DNA of 64,000 nt from Ensifer sp. Root278 (lineage in GTDB: Bacteria; Pseudomonadota; Alphaproteobacteria; Rhizobiales; Rhizobiaceae): NCBI RefSeq assembly GCF_001429285.1, contig NZ_LMJJ01000001.1:192565-256564 (forward strand). Direction: 5' to 3'. The position numbers and the translations under genes are program-made. The notes beneath the pieces are model-generated. The model saw nothing but the letters and a program-made list of their open reading frames with translations, did not search any database and was not told the DNA's origin. Below are positions 35,785 to 44,853 of the stretch, piece by piece. The first letter of the stretch is position 1. The number at the start of each line of letters is the position of its first letter.

Positions 35785-36747
35785 CTATGTCTGCTTTCTT
35801 CGCTGGTGCGGTCGTTTCCAGCCCATCACCGCTTCCGCGCTCCAACCCGCATCCGTCAGCCCGGCGATCAGGAAATCAGCCAGGGCAGAGACCTTGGCGG
35901 GTCGCGCGCGGGCCGTCGGCGTCACGAAGTACAGTCCGCCTTCCGGTAGACGCCAGTCGGTGAGAACAGGTTCCAACCGTCCGTCCGGAAAATACTGGGT
36001 GGCGATGAACTCGGGGAGCTCGGTCATCGCCAGCCCTTCGAGTACTGTCGGCAGCAAGGCCTCCGCGCTCGTCCCTCGCAGCAACCCCCTGGGCGCAACC
36101 GCCACTTCCTCGCCGGTCTCGTGATGGGTGAAGCGCCAGACGTCCCGTTTCGCCCGGTTGGCGTAGCTCAGACACTGGTGGGCGATAAGGTCGTGCGGGT
36201 GCTGCGGGCGGCCATTTGTTTCAAGGTAAGCCGGCGAAGCGACGACGAACCGTTGGACAGGTGCGATCAGCCGCGCGACGAGCGATGAATCCTCCAGCAC
36301 GGCGATGCGCAGCGCAGCGTCGAAGCCATCGCCGATGAGGTCCGTCTGCGCATCGGTCAAGTGAAGGTCGACTGCAATCTCGGGGTAGCGCCGAAAGAAT
36401 TCCGGCAGAAGGGGAGCGACCCAGCGCGTGCCGAAGGACAGCGGCGCCGCTAGCTTCACCAGCCCTCGCGGACGGCTGGCGGCCTCGCGCGCCAGGTCCT
36501 CCGCCTCTTCGGCATCCGCGAAGATCCTGGACGCCCGTTCGGCCAGCATGTGGCCGTAGTCGGTCAGGGCAAGTCGGCGCGATGTTCTATTGAGCAGACG
36601 ACCGCCAAGTCGCTCTTCGAGACGGGTGACGGCGCGCGATACGGTTGCGACCGAAACCCCCATCGTCCGTGCCGCCGCAGCGAAGGAACGCTCCTCCGCC
36701 ACCTTGGCAAACATCGCCAGCGCTTCGAAATCGGGCAGCTTGGACAT
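35785..36747 (-). CDS. LysR-family transcriptional regulator
   Basis: A 320-residue LysR regulator of the CrgA/DsdC-like branch: DNA-binding domain 1-65 (FAAAARTMGVSVATVSRAVT) and a C-terminal substrate-binding-protein-like domain. ATG 36747 (MSKLPDFEAL) is chosen over a TTG nine codons earlier. It is divergent from the DoxX-SnoaL pair and a palindrome lies between them, so control of that pair is likely. Confidence 0.92.
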   Translation of the reverse strand: MSKLPDFEALAMFAKVAEERSFAAAARTMGVSVATVSRAVTRLEERLGGRLLNRTSRRLALTDYGHMLAERASRIFADAEEAEDLAREAASRPRGLVKLAAPLSFGTRWVAPLLPEFFRRYPEIAVDLHLTDAQTDLIGDGFDAALRIAVLEDSSLVARLIAPVQRFVVASPAYLETNGRPQHPHDLIAHQCLSYANRAKRDVWRFTHHETGEEVAVAPRGLLRGTSAEALLPTVLEGLAMTELPEFIATQYFPDGRLEPVLTDWRLPEGGLYFVTPTARARPAKVSALADFLIAGLTDAGWSAEAVMGWKRPHQRRKQT

Positions 36748-36759
36748 CGACAATTCTGC

Positions 36760-36779
36760 AATGATGACTTTCAATCATT
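36760..36779. promoter_or_regulatory. palindrome in the LysR/DoxX divergent region
   Basis: AATGATGACTTTCAATCATT has 6-bp arms (AATGAT / ATCATT). It lies just upstream of the LysR start and 80 bases from the doxX start, a usual place for a LysR recognition site. Confidence 0.4.
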
Positions 36780-36859
36780 TCTATTTCGAAAAGAGCGGAG
36801 TTGCAACATCATGGCCTGGTCCGCAACGAATTGCGAAGTCCACGTCAAGGAGACGTTCA

Positions 36860-37285
36860 ATGTCTGCGACCCGTTATCTTCCCTTTGTCGGCCGGCTGCT
36901 GATCGGCCTTCCCTTCGCCATGAGTGGTTTCAGCAAACTCGGCGCCTACAGCGCCACGACCGGCATGATCGATGCCGTCGGGCTGCCTTTTCCACCGCTG
37001 GCCTTCACCGTGGCAGTGCTTGTCGAGCTTGGTGGAGGTCTGCTTCTCATTGCCGGCTATCGCACCCGCTCCGTGGCGGCTGCTCTCGCGCTGTTCTCCC
37101 TCGCAACGGCCTTCTCGTTTCATAGCAATTTCGCCGATCAGAACCAGATGATCCATTTCCTCAAGAACGTCATGATGGCGGGTGGGCTTCTTCAGATCGC
37201 TGCATTCGGCGCCGGTGCTTTCAGCATCGACAATCGGCACCAGGCCGGCGAGCCGGGCACAGGCGCGGCGGTTGCCGCCCATTAG
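36860..37285 (+). CDS. DoxX family membrane protein
   Basis: A 141-residue inner-membrane protein with four predicted helices. The GRLLIGLPFAMSGFSKLGA block and HFLKNVMMAGGLLQIAAFG are DoxX signatures. DoxX-type proteins are linked to redox and thiol stress, but a reaction is not defined. AAGGAGA precedes the ATG. A SnoaL-like gene follows 113 bases later. Confidence 0.92.
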   Translation: MSATRYLPFVGRLLIGLPFAMSGFSKLGAYSATTGMIDAVGLPFPPLAFTVAVLVELGGGLLLIAGYRTRSVAAALALFSLATAFSFHSNFADQNQMIHFLKNVMMAGGLLQIAAFGAGAFSIDNRHQAGEPGTGAAVAAH

Positions 37286-37398
37286 TCAGCCAATGCCGGA
37301 TCGGCGGATGTTGCCACCGGGCTGAGCGATCCAGACCTGACCCTGTGCCCTGTCCTCACGCTTCCGGCAATCGGCCCGACCCCAACCGGAGAAATGTG

Positions 37399-37764
37399 AT
37401 GTCTTTCCCCGTTTCGACCTTGTTGCTTCGCAACCTCCACGACGTGTTCGGTGAGATTGACGCTGAGCGCCGGCGTGCCGCGATCGACGAGATCTTCCAT
37501 GAAGACGCCGTGTTCTATGACCCCAATGGCGGTATCTTCCGCGGCCGCGACGAGATTGATCGGATCGCGGGCGTGATCAAGGCCACACATCCCGACTTTC
37601 AATACCAGCCGATCGCCCCAGCTGAGGAAATAGGCAATGGCGGCCGGGTCCGGTGGGTGTCAGGCAGTCCCGGCAAAACAGCGGCCTATGCCGGGACCGA
37701 TTTCATCATCGCCCGGGATGGCAAGATCGCCGCCGTCTATCTCTTTTTTGATGCGCTTGCATAG
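37399..37764 (+). CDS. SnoaL/NTF2-like family protein
   Basis: A 121-residue NTF2-like protein: N-terminal helices (LLLRNLHDVFGEIDAERRRA), EIFHEDAVFYDPNGGIFRG and C-terminal strands (GTDFIIARDGKIAAVYLF). It probably binds or isomerises a small hydrophobic molecule. ATG 37399 has a GGAG site eight bases upstream. It is likely co-expressed with DoxX and controlled by the divergent LysR protein. Confidence 0.88.
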   Translation: MSFPVSTLLLRNLHDVFGEIDAERRRAAIDEIFHEDAVFYDPNGGIFRGRDEIDRIAGVIKATHPDFQYQPIAPAEEIGNGGRVRWVSGSPGKTAAYAGTDFIIARDGKIAAVYLFFDALA

Positions 37765-37806
37765 ATCAGACGCATCGCGATCGCTTTCCGGGCACCGGGC
37801 AAGCGG

Positions 37807-38550
37807 CTATCTCAGCCGGCCGATCGGAATGATCTCGGGCGCGGAAGTTTCGAACGAACTGCCGTCCCAGCCGCCGAGCCACTGTTCGACGACGAGCCCG
37901 GCCTCGTCCATCATCGCGACGAGGTCTTCATGGGAAGGGAAGGCGATTTTCGACTGGGCCGCGTAAGTGCGTCCGTCGGCTGCGATCCGATAGAAAGTTC
38001 CGTATTCCACGATACCCGTCGCCGGATCATGCTGCACGTCGTTCCAGGCGAGAACCTGGCCTAGGACCGGATGAACGATGTCCCGTTCGGATTCGGCCGC
38101 GGTCCACTCCCGCCATTCTTCGACCAGCGGATTGCGGCTGTCGAAAATGAAGCGCCCGTCGGGAGCCAGATGCGCTGCGATGGTCTTGAGTGCGGCGAGC
38201 TGATCCTCCCTGGTCAGGAAGACCTGGAAGGCATGGCCGCTGAGCAGCACCATATCGAAGGTCTCGTCGAGGCGGATGGTCCGCCCGTCGCCCTCGACCC
38301 AACGCACCCGGTCGCCGCCGGGTCGTGACCTCGCGACATCGAGCATCGCGGCCGCCGGATCGACGCCGACGACCCGTTTGCCACTCACAGCAAGAGCAGC
38401 AGCCAACAGGCCGGTGCCGCACCCCAGATCGAGGATCGAGGTGCGCCCAGCGGCCATGGTCTTCAGATATTCGGAATCAGCGGTCCAGCCGTTCTCGATG
38501 TCGTAGAACTCTACAAGGCTTGGATCGCTATAGAGCTTGTCTGACGGCAT
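37807..38550 (-). CDS. class I SAM-dependent methyltransferase
   Basis: A 247-residue methyltransferase with motif I ILDLGCGTGLLAAAL near residue 40, an acidic motif II (GVDPAAAMLDVA) and the FDMVLLSGHAFQ block. Acceptor unknown. It begins 12 bases after the guaA stop on the same strand and may be read from the same transcript, although there is no functional link to GMP synthesis. Confidence 0.9.
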   Translation of the reverse strand: MPSDKLYSDPSLVEFYDIENGWTADSEYLKTMAAGRTSILDLGCGTGLLAAALAVSGKRVVGVDPAAAMLDVARSRPGGDRVRWVEGDGRTIRLDETFDMVLLSGHAFQVFLTREDQLAALKTIAAHLAPDGRFIFDSRNPLVEEWREWTAAESERDIVHPVLGQVLAWNDVQHDPATGIVEYGTFYRIAADGRTYAAQSKIAFPSHEDLVAMMDEAGLVVEQWLGGWDGSSFETSAPEIIPIGRLR

Positions 38551-38562
38551 CGAGATGACTGC

Positions 38563-40125
38563 TTATTCCCACTCGATCGTGCCCGGCGGCTTCGAGGTGA
38601 CGTCGTAGACGACACGGTTGATGCCGCGGACCTCGTTGATGATGCGCGTTGCCGCGCGGCCGAGGAATTCCATGTCGTAGTGGTAGAAGTCGGCCGTCAT
38701 GCCGTCGACCGAGGTGACGGCACGCAGCGCACAGACGAACTCATAGGTGCGGCCGTCGCCCATGACACCGACGGTCTGCACCGGCAGAAGCACGGCAAAC
38801 GCTTGCCAGATGGCGTCGTAGAGGCCGGCCTTGCGGATCTCGTCGAGATAGATCGCATCAGCCTCGCGCAGGATCTCGAGCTTCTCGCGGCTGATGCCGC
38901 CCGGGCAGCGGATGGCAAGGCCCGGGCCCGGGAAGGGGTGGCGGCCGATGAAGCTGTCGGGCAGGCCGAGCTCGCGGCCGAGCACGCGGACTTCGTCCTT
39001 GAACAGTTCGCGCAGCGGCTCGACGAGCTGCATATTCATGCGCTCCGGCAGGCCGCCGACATTGTGGTGCGACTTGATCGTCACCGACGGGCCGCCGGTA
39101 AACGAGACGCTTTCGATCACATCGGGATAGAGCGTGCCCTGGGCAAGGAAGTCCGCGCCGCCGAGCTTCTTCGCCTCTTCCTCGAACACTTCGATGAACA
39201 GGCGGCCGATGATCTTGCGCTTGGTCTCGGGGTCGCTGACGCCTTCGAGTTCGCCGATGAAGCGGTCGGACGCGTCGACGTGCAGGAGGTGCAGGTTGTA
39301 ATGCTCCTCGAACATCGCAACGACGTTCTTCGCCTCGTCCTTGCGCATCAGGCCGTGGTCGACGAGGATGCAGGTGAGTTGGTCGCCGACAGCCTCATGG
39401 ATGAGGAGTGCCGCGACCGAGCTGTCGACGCCGCCCGAAAGCGCGCAGATCACCTTCTTGTCACCGACCTGGTTGCGGATCGCCTCGACCGCCTTGGCGC
39501 GGTAGGCCGACATCGACCAGTCGCCCTTGATGCCGGCGATCTTGTGCACGAAGTTGGCAATCAGCTTGGCCCCGTCGGGGGTGTGCACCACTTCGGGGTG
39601 GAACTGCACGGCGTAATATTTGCGCTTCTCGTCGGCGATGAAGGCGAAGGGCGCGTTGGCCGAGGTCGCGACGACCTCGAAGCCCTCGGGGATCGCGGTG
39701 ACGCGGTCGCCATGCGACATCCAGACCTGGTGGCGCGAGCCGACGGACCAGAGGCCTTCAAACAGCGGGCAGTCCTTTTCGACTTCCAGGAAGGCGCGGC
39801 CGAATTCGCGGTGATGTCCGCTCTCGACCTTGCCGCCAAGCTGGGCGCACATGGTCTGCTGGCCATAGCAGATGCCGAAGACCGGCAGGCCGGAATCGAA
39901 GATAACCGAGGCCGCGCGCGGCGAGCCGATGTCGAGCGTCGAGGCGGGGCTGCCGGAGAGAATGACGGCCTTCGGCTTCAGCTGGCGGAAGCCTTCCTCC
40001 CCCGACTGGAACGGCACGATTTCGCAATAGACACCGGTTTCGCGCACGCGCCGGGCGATGAGCTGCGTCACCTGGCTGCCGAAATCGACGATGAGGACGG
40101 TATCGGGATGGGCTGTCTGGGTCAT
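38563..40125 (-). CDS. guaA: GMP synthase (glutamine-hydrolysing)
   Basis: A 520-residue bifunctional enzyme converting XMP to GMP in the cytosol. The class I amidotransferase domain holds the catalytic C86 (FGICYGQQ) and its histidine/glutamate pair (FHPEVVHTP). The ATP pyrophosphatase domain has the P-loop SGGVDSS near residue 231, and the C-terminal dimerisation domain ends KPPGTIEWE. Full length, single copy here, preceded by a leader with a small hairpin and a repeat. Confidence 0.98.
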   Translation of the reverse strand: MTQTAHPDTVLIVDFGSQVTQLIARRVRETGVYCEIVPFQSGEEGFRQLKPKAVILSGSPASTLDIGSPRAASVIFDSGLPVFGICYGQQTMCAQLGGKVESGHHREFGRAFLEVEKDCPLFEGLWSVGSRHQVWMSHGDRVTAIPEGFEVVATSANAPFAFIADEKRKYYAVQFHPEVVHTPDGAKLIANFVHKIAGIKGDWSMSAYRAKAVEAIRNQVGDKKVICALSGGVDSSVAALLIHEAVGDQLTCILVDHGLMRKDEAKNVVAMFEEHYNLHLLHVDASDRFIGELEGVSDPETKRKIIGRLFIEVFEEEAKKLGGADFLAQGTLYPDVIESVSFTGGPSVTIKSHHNVGGLPERMNMQLVEPLRELFKDEVRVLGRELGLPDSFIGRHPFPGPGLAIRCPGGISREKLEILREADAIYLDEIRKAGLYDAIWQAFAVLLPVQTVGVMGDGRTYEFVCALRAVTSVDGMTADFYHYDMEFLGRAATRIINEVRGINRVVYDVTSKPPGTIEWE

Positions 40126-40157
40126 TGGGGGCCTTCAAACAAGCTTGATCATGGCGA

Positions 40158-40173
40158 GCCTTTAATGAAAGGC
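40158..40173. other. small hairpin in the guaA leader
   Basis: GCCTTT AATG AAAGGC lies 33 bases before the guaA start. It is not a purine riboswitch: no three-way junction or conserved core was seen. It may tune RNA stability. Confidence 0.3.
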
Positions 40174-40220
40174 CGTCATCAGCGCAACGATTCAATTGCA
40201 CCCCGACAATTCCGGGGTTT

Positions 40221-40272
40221 CAGAGCGGGATGAGGAAAAGTGTGTGCGGTTTTCCGACCGCATCCCGCTCTG
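40221..40272. repeat. palindromic intergenic repeat
   Basis: A perfect 12-bp stem (CAGAGCGGGATG / CATCCCGCTCTG) encloses an inner GGAAAA / TTTTCC pair. The sequence closely matches 44746-44790 (reverse orientation) and 61963-62006, and shares its core with 4912-4954 and 55198-55241. It lies between mtnN and guaA and could act as a terminator for mtnN. Confidence 0.75.
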
Positions 40273-40285
40273 ACTTACGATCACA

Positions 40286-40924
40286 TTAGAGCCGGATCGC
40301 GCCGCTTGAGATCGCATTCTCCAACCGGTCGATCACGGCTGCAAGCTTCTCGTCGATGACGTGCAAATATTCCGTCCAGTCGCTGACGTGCTTGAGCTCG
40401 GCCTTGCCGTCGGAAATGCCGCGAAGCGCAATTAGCGGAACCCCGAAGGACTGGCAGGCGCGCAGGACCGCAAAGGTCTCCATCTCCACCATGTCGGCGT
40501 CGATCGTCTCGTACGCCGCGCCCGAGACGATGTTGGCGCCGGTCGAAAGCCGGGCCTCCGGCACGCCGGGAATCCTGAGCGGCAGCGGCACCGCGGCCGG
40601 CAGGTCGAGAAACGGCGTTGCGCCCTTCTCGAAGCCGAGCGGCGAGGCATCCATGTCGCGATAGCCGACGGAAACGGCCTGGTAGACCTCCGTCTGTTCC
40701 AGCCTGGCGGCACCGGCGGACCCGAGCGAAACGACCAGATCGGGCAGGGCTCGCTCCGCGGCGAGCTCCGCGAGCGTTCGCGTCAGCACCACGGCGGCCT
40801 CGACCGGGCCGACGCCGGTCATCAGCGGTTTGATCCGCTGCTTGAGGTGCGTCCCGTATTCGGCATCCACGGCCATGACGTAGAGAACCCTGCGTCCGGC
40901 AACGGTTTTGACGGCAAAACTCAT
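40286..40924 (-). CDS. mtnN: 5'-methylthioadenosine/S-adenosylhomocysteine nucleosidase
   Basis: A 212-residue nucleosidase of the PNP/UDP family that cleaves adenine from MTA and SAH. The early acidic region MAVDAEYGTHLKQ, the MTGVGPVEAA loop and the late DMVEMETFAVLRAC motif (metal-free purine/ribose site) are clear. It recycles methylation by-products. The start overlaps the PaaI thioesterase stop by four bases. Confidence 0.92.
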   Translation of the reverse strand: MSFAVKTVAGRRVLYVMAVDAEYGTHLKQRIKPLMTGVGPVEAAVVLTRTLAELAAERALPDLVVSLGSAGAARLEQTEVYQAVSVGYRDMDASPLGFEKGATPFLDLPAAVPLPLRIPGVPEARLSTGANIVSGAAYETIDADMVEMETFAVLRACQSFGVPLIALRGISDGKAELKHVSDWTEYLHVIDEKLAAVIDRLENAISSGAIRL

Positions 40925-41373
40925 CCTTCGATCCCCTGGCGTCCGCGTACCACCATCATCGTCCCGGTCATCGAGGCGATCAGCTTCGCCGGCCCATCGG
41001 CGCGGATCGCGTAGCCGCGCCCGTCGGAGACGATGATCGTCGAGCCGGGTTTGGTCACTTCACCGCGAAACAGGAAACGCTCGCCGCGCCCCGGCGAAAG
41101 CAGGTTGACCTTGAACTCGATCGTCAGGATCGAGGCATCCGGGTCGATCACCGAATAGGCGGCATAGGTGCCGGCCGAATCCAGCGCCGCCGAGATCACG
41201 CCCGCATGCAGGAAGCCATGCTGCTGCGTCAGCTTGTCGTCGAACGGCAGTTCGATCTCGACCGTGCCCTGTTCAACGAGCGTCAGTTCGGCGCCGACCG
41301 TGCGCATTGCCGCCTGCCGCGCGAAACTCTCACGGATGCGCTTTCGGAAATCGGGGGGATCACGGTCGTCCAT
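40921..41373 (-). CDS. PaaI-family hotdog thioesterase
   Basis: A hotdog-fold acyl-CoA thioesterase-like protein of about 150 residues: HGFLHAGVISAALDSAGTYAA is the active-site helix region, followed by the beta sheet VNLLSPGRGERFLFRG. ATG 41373 (MDDRDPPDF) gives the family start; an ATG pair twelve codons upstream, closer to an AGG, cannot be excluded. The four-base overlap with mtnN suggests coupling. Confidence 0.88.
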   Translation of the reverse strand: MDDRDPPDFRKRIRESFARQAAMRTVGAELTLVEQGTVEIELPFDDKLTQQHGFLHAGVISAALDSAGTYAAYSVIDPDASILTIEFKVNLLSPGRGERFLFRGEVTKPGSTIIVSDGRGYAIRADGPAKLIASMTGTMMVVRGRQGIEG

Positions 41374-41452
41374 CAGTCCACATGGCCTTTTTTTGTCGGG
41401 TGGCATCATTATGCCTGCGGGACAGTGGCACGCTCGTGAAGGTCCGACAAGT

Positions 41453-41740
41453 TCAATTCATGAGCAAAATCGAGCTGTTGAGCGTCGTCGCAAACGCAAC
41501 CCAGGCGAGATAGGACCAGGAACAGCAGGGCCGAAACGCGATCCCGCCGCCGGCTTGCGACGACGAAACCGGCGACTGCAATCAATAGCGCGATGATCAG
41601 GCCCGAGGAGATGTCCTCAATCCCGAAGAACAGCGGCGACCAGAGGAAGTTGAGGAACATCTGCGCCAGCCACAATCGCATGGCGGCGCGAGACCGAGAC
41701 CAGTGGCGAATAGGACTGCGCACACGATCGTTCTGTTCAT
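41453..41740 (-). pseudogene. decayed tspO (TspO/MBR) gene
   Basis: Pieces of a TspO/MBR membrane protein are in different frames. An ATG at 41740 starts MNRTIVCAVLFATGLG, then about 70 residues are missing. RLWLAQMFLNFLWSPLFFG and the following helix resume in another frame, and a second shift near 41510 leads to YLAWVAFATTLNSSILLMN and a stop at 41453. The order of blocks is that of the normal gene, so an internal deletion plus a frameshift is the likely history. No functional product is expected. Confidence 0.75.
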
Positions 41741-41824
41741 GGCCTCGACAGATAAAACAGACTTTCTGGCTTTCCATGGGGGCTGCCGTTTTGAAGCCGT
41801 GATCTGCCACCTATATCATGTGCC

Positions 41825-42379
41825 ATGAAGAGCTTCAGACGCATCGACATCCGGCCGGCCGGTCCGGATGACATCATGATGATCGCCTCCGTCATCGTCG
41901 AAAGCTGGCGATCGACGTTCCGCGGACTGATTTCCGACGCCTTCCTCGATGGGATGAGCGTCGAAGAGCAGGCGCTGCGCCACGCAAGGCGCATGCGCGT
42001 CGCCGATGTCTTTCATCTGGTCGCGGTCGACATGAGCACGAACAAGGTGATCGGTTTTGCCAATTATGGAAAAGCCCGCTCGATGCCGCCGCGTTTCGAT
42101 CGCGAGCTCTACGCGCTCTATATCCTCAAGGAATTCCAAGGCGCCGGCATCGGCTCGGCACTGGTGCGCAGCGTTGCCGCCCATTGCCGGGAACTGGGCG
42201 GCAAGTCCCTGTTTGCCTGGGTGCTTTCCAGCAATCCGAACAGGGCGTTCTATGAGCATCTGGGTGCGGTTGCCGTCGGCCAGGGTCAGGTAAGCCTCGG
42301 CGGTGAAAACCACGACCAGATGGCCTATCGCTGGGACGACTTGGCAAAGCTCTCCGGCGCGGGCCGCTTTTCGGCCTGA
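41825..42379 (+). CDS. GNAT-family N-acetyltransferase
   Basis: A 184-residue acetyltransferase. The acetyl-CoA-binding motif is YILKEFQGAGIGSALVRSV (near 100-118), with the NPNRAFYEHLGAVAV motif B region and the LYALYILK strand before it. Resembles ribosomal-protein or amine acetyltransferase groups, but the acceptor is unknown. It is a lone plus-strand gene between minus-strand neighbours. Confidence 0.9.
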   Translation: MKSFRRIDIRPAGPDDIMMIASVIVESWRSTFRGLISDAFLDGMSVEEQALRHARRMRVADVFHLVAVDMSTNKVIGFANYGKARSMPPRFDRELYALYILKEFQGAGIGSALVRSVAAHCRELGGKSLFAWVLSSNPNRAFYEHLGAVAVGQGQVSLGGENHDQMAYRWDDLAKLSGAGRFSA

Positions 42380-42393
42380 GGCATGTCTCCGGC

Positions 42394-43479
42394 CTATGCC
42401 AAACGAACGATGTGCTGATCCCAGGCGACCCGGCTTTGGCGCTCCTTGAAGTGGCCGTCATAGGACGAAACGGCAAAACCGTGGTCGGCTGTGGCGACCC
42501 CTGCTGCATCGACGACGCGCTCTTCCTTCAAAACAGCGCCGGTGCGGGCATCGAGCGTCACGGCCACGTTGCCCTTCGGTGAGGTCAGGCCGATCAGCCC
42601 TTCGTGCCGGTTGACGGCGATCGCGCCGACATAGTTCGCCAGCGCTTCCGTCGTGCGTTCGGGCAGCGACAGGAATTTCAGGTCCTCGCCCTTGGAGAAG
42701 GATCCGACCAACGGCGGCAGGTCGTTGCGCGCGCCTTCGTACTGGCAGGCAAACCAGATCTCGCCCTTCGGGCCGATGTCGACGTGGCGCGTCGAAAGAC
42801 GGCTGAGTTCAGCAGGCAGACCGTGCCTCTGTACGAGCGCGCCGGTTTTCGTGTCCACCAGCGTCAGGCTCGGCTCCATATGGTCGAGATTGAGCTTGGT
42901 GCGGCCGAAGTCCGGGTGGGTTTCGATGCCGCCATTGGCGATCGCGAGCAGGCGTCCGTCGGCAGCGAGCGTCATGTCGTGCGGACCGATGCCATAGGTC
43001 GGGAATTCGCCGATGCGGGCGAAGTTGTCGGTGCCGTCATAGATGCCGACCATGCCGCGATTGCCGGCAAAGTCGTTCTCGGTAGCATAGAGCAGCTTGC
43101 CATCCGCCGAGAAACAGCCGTGACCGTAAAAGTGCCGGCCCTCTGCTGCAGCGATGACCACTGGTTCCGCCGAGCCGTCGGTCGAAAGGATCATCGCATA
43201 GGTGCCGGGCCGGCGGGCGAAGGCGACCGCTCGATGGCTGACGGGCGAATAGGCCATGCCATGCGCGCGCGCCGGAAGCGTCGTACGGTCGATGATCTCG
43301 CCGGCTTCCGTCAGCGTTGCAACGCCATAGCTTCCATCCGGCGCCATGAAGGCCGAGGCGAAGACGGCATCGGCTCTGCCTAGGGCGAAAGCCCGGTCAA
43401 GCGCCAGGCTTGCCACCCAGGCTGCGCCTGCCATTTTCAGGAAACTGCGCCGGTCGATCAGACCCGTGGCGGCTGTCAT
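42394..43479 (-). CDS. DUF1513 family protein, Tat-exported, beta-propeller-like
   Basis: A 361-residue periplasmic protein. Residues 9-18 (DRRSFLKMAG) form a twin-arginine signal followed by a hydrophobic stretch. The rest is rich in repeated strand blocks (GVATLTEAGEIIDRTTLPARA, YGHGCFSADGKLLYATEND split) like a seven-bladed propeller. DUF1513 genes usually sit beside imelysin and di-heme DUF1111 genes, here 1.4 kb upstream across corA. A role in periplasmic iron or heme handling is inferred from context only. Confidence 0.85.
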   Translation of the reverse strand: MTAATGLIDRRSFLKMAGAAWVASLALDRAFALGRADAVFASAFMAPDGSYGVATLTEAGEIIDRTTLPARAHGMAYSPVSHRAVAFARRPGTYAMILSTDGSAEPVVIAAAEGRHFYGHGCFSADGKLLYATENDFAGNRGMVGIYDGTDNFARIGEFPTYGIGPHDMTLAADGRLLAIANGGIETHPDFGRTKLNLDHMEPSLTLVDTKTGALVQRHGLPAELSRLSTRHVDIGPKGEIWFACQYEGARNDLPPLVGSFSKGEDLKFLSLPERTTEALANYVGAIAVNRHEGLIGLTSPKGNVAVTLDARTGAVLKEERVVDAAGVATADHGFAVSSYDGHFKERQSRVAWDQHIVRLA

Positions 43480-43505
43480 GCCATCCTCGCTCGTCGTGGA
43501 AATCT

Positions 43506-43538
43506 GCAGCCCTGAACGGAGGTGCCGCTCAGGGCTGC
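43506..43538 (-). terminator. hairpin terminator after corA
   Basis: GCAGCCCTGA pairs with TCAGGGCTGC across a 13-base loop, 19 bases past the corA stop. The tail has only three T residues. It separates corA from the DUF1513 gene. Confidence 0.6.
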
Positions 43539-43557
43539 GATATAGCAGGTTGCGGGG

Positions 43558-44547
43558 TCAGAGCCAGCCCCGGCGCTTGAAGTAGAAATAGGGCACGATC
43601 GCCGATATCACCATCAGCATCAGTGCCGCAGGATAGCCGAACTCCCACTGCAGCTCCGGCATCACGCCGAAGTTCATGCCATAGATCGAGGCGACCAGCG
43701 TCGGCGGCAGGAAGACGACGGCGGCGACCGAGAAGATCTTGATGATCTGGTTCTGCTCGAGATTGATGAGGCCGAGCGTCGCGTCGAGCAGGAAGTTGAT
43801 CTTGTTCGACAGGAACAGCGCGTGGTCGCCAAGCGAAGTTGCATCCCGTTGGATCAGCTTGATCCGCTGCCGGCTTTCCTTTCCTGCCTTGCGTGGCCCC
43901 ATGCCTTCGAGCGCCACGTGATAGGCAACGAGCCGACCGATGCTGACGAGGCTTTCGCGGATGACCGTCAGGAGGTCGCCCTTCTGGCCGATCTGCTCGA
44001 TCAGCGACTGCAGGTCGCGCGTCTTCTTGGTGGCGCTGGCATTCGTCTTGCGGAACACTTCGCGCGAAATCGCGTCGACCTCGCTGCCGGCGCGCTCCAG
44101 CGCGTCCGCCGTGCGATCGATGATCGCTTCCAGCAGGCCGAGCATCACCAGTTCGCCGGTCTCGCAGATCTGGCCGTTGGCCTTCTGGATGCGGTTGGAA
44201 AAGGTCTGAAACGGCTTGGGGTCGGCATGGCGTACCGTGACCAGCGTCGCGCCCTTGAGGATGAAGGTCACCGGCACCTTGACCGGATAGTCGCTGTCGA
44301 GCTTGGCGGTGGCCGTCATCGTCATGAACTCGGCGCCGTCCTCCTGGTAGAGGCGGTCGGAAAGCTCGATTTCCTGCATCTCGTCACGGGTCGGGATCTC
44401 GATGCCGAGCTGGCCCTCGACGAGGCGCGTTTCCTCAACGGACGGATTGAAGAGGTCGAACCAGATGGCGGGCGTCGGCGATGCGATGCCGTCAAGCATG
44501 TCGACGAGCACGAGGTGGCTGTTCTGGCTTTTGTAGATGCGCAGCAT
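43558..44547 (-). CDS. corA: CorA-family magnesium/cobalt transporter
   Basis: A 329-residue inner-membrane channel. The large N-terminal cytoplasmic domain is followed by two C-terminal transmembrane helices and the signature YGMNFGVMPE (GMN near residue 283), which selects hydrated Mg2+. ATG 44547 is chosen because GGAG lies seven bases upstream; ATGs at 44559 and 44571 lack a ribosome binding site. It interrupts the imelysin cluster and has its own 3' hairpin. Confidence 0.95.
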   Translation of the reverse strand: MLRIYKSQNSHLVLVDMLDGIASPTPAIWFDLFNPSVEETRLVEGQLGIEIPTRDEMQEIELSDRLYQEDGAEFMTMTATAKLDSDYPVKVPVTFILKGATLVTVRHADPKPFQTFSNRIQKANGQICETGELVMLGLLEAIIDRTADALERAGSEVDAISREVFRKTNASATKKTRDLQSLIEQIGQKGDLLTVIRESLVSIGRLVAYHVALEGMGPRKAGKESRQRIKLIQRDATSLGDHALFLSNKINFLLDATLGLINLEQNQIIKIFSVAAVVFLPPTLVASIYGMNFGVMPELQWEFGYPAALMLMVISAIVPYFYFKRRGWL

Positions 44548-44745
44548 ATAGGGCTCCATAGGGCGAGTCATCCGACCGCCACGGAGCCCTGATCAAATCA
44601 GGACCGGACGGCCGTGAGCGTGAAGGCTCGACTTCGACTGTCGGGGTTCATTGTGAGTTGGTCCTTGTGGTGAAACGTGCCCGCGAGAGCGGACACGGGA
44701 AGCGCTTTGCGCCTAAAAGCCTTGATTGTCAACACTCTGAGTTTG

Positions 44746-44790
44746 AGCGGGATGCGGGCGGAAACCGCGCACACTTTTCCTCATCCCGCT
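44746..44790 (-). repeat. palindromic intergenic repeat
   Basis: Arms AGCGGGATG / CATCCCGCT (9 bp, perfect). In reverse complement it is nearly identical to 40221-40272, and similar to 61963-62006. Confidence 0.75.
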
Positions 44791-44853
44791 CTGGAGCGCG
44801 TGCGTTCAATTGAACGCACTAAGGACGCTCCAGCACTTTGATGCGAGAGCATC
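44791..44853 (+). repeat. RIME-type repeat, partial copy
   Basis: CTGGAGCG...CGCTCCAG (44791-44833) with an inner GCGTTCAATTGAACGC stem, then CACTTTGATGCG and a GATGC GAGA GCATC hairpin (44840-44853). The layout is that of 31065-31121. The arms differ in sequence from the other copies but still pair, so pairing has been kept. Confidence 0.7.

Noticed and set aside
38680-40233. A 517-codon open frame opposite guaA
   Set aside because: Same reason: antisense of a conserved gene with biased codon usage and no recognisable motif.
40126-40285. Purine riboswitch before guaA
   Set aside because: Only simple hairpins and a repeat are present; no three-way junction or conserved core was found.
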